DNA of 6,950 bases from contig DAOWNO010000108.1 of NCBI GenBank assembly GCA_030642525.1, positions 1-6,950 of the forward strand, written 5' to 3'. The notes below the pieces were generated by a model. That model was given only the letters and a program-made list of their open reading frames with translations, made no database searches and was not told where the DNA came from. The translations under genes were made by a program, and so were the position numbers. This document shows positions 5,003 to 6,950 of the stretch, piece by piece. The DNA is from Candidatus Aegiribacteria sp. GTDB taxonomy: Bacteria > Fermentibacterota > Fermentibacteria > Fermentibacterales > JCC-6. Each line of letters starts with the position of its first letter. Positions within the stretch are counted from its first letter, which is position 1.

Positions 5003-6950
5003 ATGAGCGCCATGATCGGTATCGATATGGGATCTGTAAGCGTTAAAGTTGTGCAAGTGGATGGAAACAGCATTTCCAGGACAATATACAGGCGCCATCA
5101 TGGTAATCCAGTTGACACTCTTGTTGCTATTCTATCTGATTATCAAGGGTGGGAGGGAATACCCGCTGCATTTACCGGTAGTTGTTCCAGAACAGCCGCA
5201 GAAATTGCAGGAAGCAAACCTGTAAATGAAGTTGTAGCTCTCGCCGGAGCGATACCTCTATTTTGCCCTGAGGTTTATTCGGTCATCGAGATGGGTGGAC
5301 AGGATTCCAAACTTCTTCTGTTCAGAAAAACGGCAGAAGGAATTATTTTCGATGATTTTTCAATGAATTCCGTCTGCGCGGCAGGTACCGGATCATTTCT
5401 TGACCAGCAGGCTTCAAGGCTCGAACTGAAACCCGAAGAACTCGGGGAACTGGCCCTCCAGTGCAATAACCCTCCTAGAATTGCCGGCAGATGCAGTGTT
5501 TTCGCGAAATCCGATATGATTCATCTACAGCAGATAGGAACACCTGTAACACATATTGTCGCAGGGCTTTGCTTCGCGGTTGCCAGGAATTTCAAAAGCT
5601 CTATTGCTTCCGGAAGGGATTTCCGCCCTCCCGTCGCGTTTGTTGGAGGAGTCGCAGCCAATCCGGGCATGGTTAAAGCTTTCCGGGAAGTGCTTGGTAA
5701 TGAGTTTTCTGATCTTATTGTACCCGAACATTTCAGGTGTCTTGTAGCTGCAGGAGCAGCAATTGTGTCCCATGACCGTGACCTGCACGTTCTTAAAAAC
5801 AACTACATCGATCATCTGCTGGATTCATCCGGAAAAATACTGACTGGGAAATCACTTGAACCTCTCAAACAGTTTTCCATTCGGCATCCTGATAATCCGG
5901 AACTTCCTGTCAACACCACTGAAGCTGTGTACATAGGAATTGATGTAGGTTCTATCAGCACAAATCTTGTAGCTATTGGAGCACAATCGAGAGAACTTCA
6001 CGCATGTGAGTATCTCATGACAGCCGGAAAACCACTTGAAGCTGTGAAAGAAGGGCTTTCCAGACTGTCTCACACACTTGGCGCTGACAGGGAAGTTCTC
6101 GGCCTGGGAACAACCGGTTCAGGCAGATATATGATCGGAGATTTCACAGGAGCGGATATTGTCAGGAATGAGATTACAGCTCAGGCAAGAGCCGCTGTTG
6201 AGATAGATCCTGAAGTAGACACTATTTTCGAGATAGGCGGACAGGATTCCAAATACATTTCGCTGGAGAATGGAAGAGTTGTCGATTTTGAGATGAACAA
6301 GGTGTGTGCTGCCGGAACAGGCTCATTTCTTGAAGAACAAGCTGAGAAACTGGGGCTAAGCATAATGGATTTTGGACCATGTGCCATCAATGCTCCGGAG
6401 CCATGCAGTCTCGGTGAAAGATGCACCGTATTCATGGAGAGTGATGTATTTTCTCATCAGGCGGATGGCGCCTCAGTTGAAAATCTTGTTTCCGGCCTCT
6501 CATATTCAATCGTTAAAAATTATCTGCACAGAGTCGTCGGCGAGAAGAAGATCGGCAAACATATTTTCTTTCAGGGCGGTACGGCATTCAATAAAGGTGT
6601 TGCAGCTGCGTTCAACGCGATTCTCAAAGATCGCAATATCACAATACCCTCCAATCATCATGTAACCGGAGCAATAGGAGTTGCTCTGCTTGCAATGGAG
6701 GAAAAAGCTCCGGGGCCATCCTCATTCAAAGGATTCCGACTCGCTTCCGAAAAGTACAGACAGGATTCATTCATCTGCAAAAGCTGTTCAAATAATTGTG
6801 AGATCCACCGTGTATCTCTACAGAGTGGAAGAAAGCTCTATTACGGAGGAAGATGCGAAAAGTATGAAACCGGAAAATCTTACAGAGAAGCTGAGACTGA
6901 AGGACAGAATCTGTTTATTAACCGGGAAAAACTCCTTCTTGGTGATTTCA
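5003..6950 (+). CDS. Fused tandem BadF/HgdC-type acyl-CoA dehydratase activase, C-terminus cut by window edge
   Basis: The frame is open for 649 codons and runs off the window. Two ASKHA ATPase domains of the BadF/BadG/BcrA/BcrD (HgdC) family lie in tandem. Domain 1 (about 4-260) shows GIDMGSVSVK, EMGGQDSK (96-103), CAAGTGSFL and VGGVAANPGM. Domain 2 (about 310-565) shows GIDVGSIST, GTTGSGR, EIGGQDSK (410-417), CAAGTGSFL and QGGTAFNKGV. Each keeps two cysteines spaced by 39 (125/164 and 435/474), matching Cys127/Cys166 of HgdC, which bind a shared [4Fe-4S] cluster. A linker with Cys592, 595, 599 and 618 follows, as seen before DUF2229 in giant fused activases of roughly 1,400 aa. Family role: ATP-driven, low-potential electron transfer to a 2-hydroxyacyl-CoA dehydratase or a benzoyl-CoA-reductase-like partner, in the cytoplasm of anaerobes. 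The substrate here is unknown. It is transcribed divergently from the rest of the window. The GGAGG 9 nt upstream supports this start. Confidence 0.93.
   Translation, partial: MSAMIGIDMGSVSVKVVQVDGNSISRTIYRRHHGNPVDTLVAILSDYQGWEGIPAAFTGSCSRTAAEIAGSKPVNEVVALAGAIPLFCPEVYSVIEMGGQDSKLLLFRKTAEGIIFDDFSMNSVCAAGTGSFLDQQASRLELKPEELGELALQCNNPPRIAGRCSVFAKSDMIHLQQIGTPVTHIVAGLCFAVARNFKSSIASGRDFRPPVAFVGGVAANPGMVKAFREVLGNEFSDLIVPEHFRCLVAAGAAIVSHDRDLHVLKNNYIDHLLDSSGKILTGKSLEPLKQFSIRHPDNPELPVNTTEAVYIGIDVGSISTNLVAIGAQSRELHACEYLMTAGKPLEAVKEGLSRLSHTLGADREVLGLGTTGSGRYMIGDFTGADIVRNEITAQARAAVEIDPEVDTIFEIGGQDSKYISLENGRVVDFEMNKVCAAGTGSFLEEQAEKLGLSIMDFGPCAINAPEPCSLGERCTVFMESDVFSHQADGASVENLVSGLSYSIVKNYLHRVVGEKKIGKHIFFQGGTAFNKGVAAAFNAILKDRNITIPSNHHVTGAIGVALLAMEEKAPGPSSFKGFRLASEKYRQDSFICKSCSNNCEIHRVSLQSGRKLYYGGRCEKYETGKSYREAETEGQNLFINREKLLLGDF

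Noticed and set aside
5297..6253. A 15-nt identical string (GGACAGGATTCCAAA) at 5297-5311 and 6239-6253 as a possible recent duplication or recombination site
   Set aside because: It encodes the conserved GQDSK motif in both ATPase domains while the surrounding sequence is diverged, so it reflects an old duplication under functional constraint.
5275..6665. Short frames overlapping the activase gene on both strands (for example 5275-5466, 5521-5815, 5852-6073 and 6181-6435 on minus; 5491-5747 and 6372-6665 on plus)
   Set aside because: The plus-strand activase frame is uninterrupted and motif-rich over the whole stretch, so these are out-of-frame shadows.

Overview
The window looks like a chromosomal segment from an anaerobic, Gram-negative-type (diderm) bacterium. 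That reading rests on a predicted lipoprotein, a twin-arginine (Tat) exported enzyme and the large fused 2-hydroxyacyl-CoA dehydratase activase family found in strict anaerobes. Base composition is moderate and coding is dense. No rRNA or taxonomic marker is present, so I do not name a lineage; an uncultivated anaerobe is plausible but unproven.

Layout: everything left of about 4830 is on the minus strand and everything right of about 5000 is on the plus strand, with one divergent control region between them. On the minus strand, reading right to left: a small uncharacterised ORF (67 aa); a 656-aa Tat-exported alkaline-phosphatase-superfamily (type I phosphodiesterase) protein; a 172-bp gap with a hairpin and a candidate promoter; then a tight four-gene operon of ABC-2-type ATPase, six-helix permease, His-rich lipoprotein with a C-terminal membrane helix, and a membrane-anchored TPR-like protein that runs off the left edge. 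All three junctions in the operon overlap, or can overlap, by 2 to 4 bases, so the four products are probably made together and may form one envelope complex.

On the plus strand a single reading frame starts at 5003 and runs off the right edge. It encodes two tandem BadF/BadG/HgdC-type ASKHA ATPase domains followed by a four-cysteine linker, the start of the giant fused activase architecture that normally continues into DUF2229 and HgdB-like regions.

Most notable: (1) the phosphodiesterase-like protein keeps all six predicted metal ligands but has glycine where the family nucleophile (Ser/Thr) should be; (2) the His-rich lipoprotein sits in the ABC operon next to a permease whose large predicted periplasmic loop also carries histidines, suggesting a metal-related function; (3) both activase halves keep a Cys pair with 39-residue spacing, so a single chain could in principle hold a [4Fe-4S] cluster that other members hold between two subunits. 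No mobile element, CRISPR array, tRNA or rRNA was seen.
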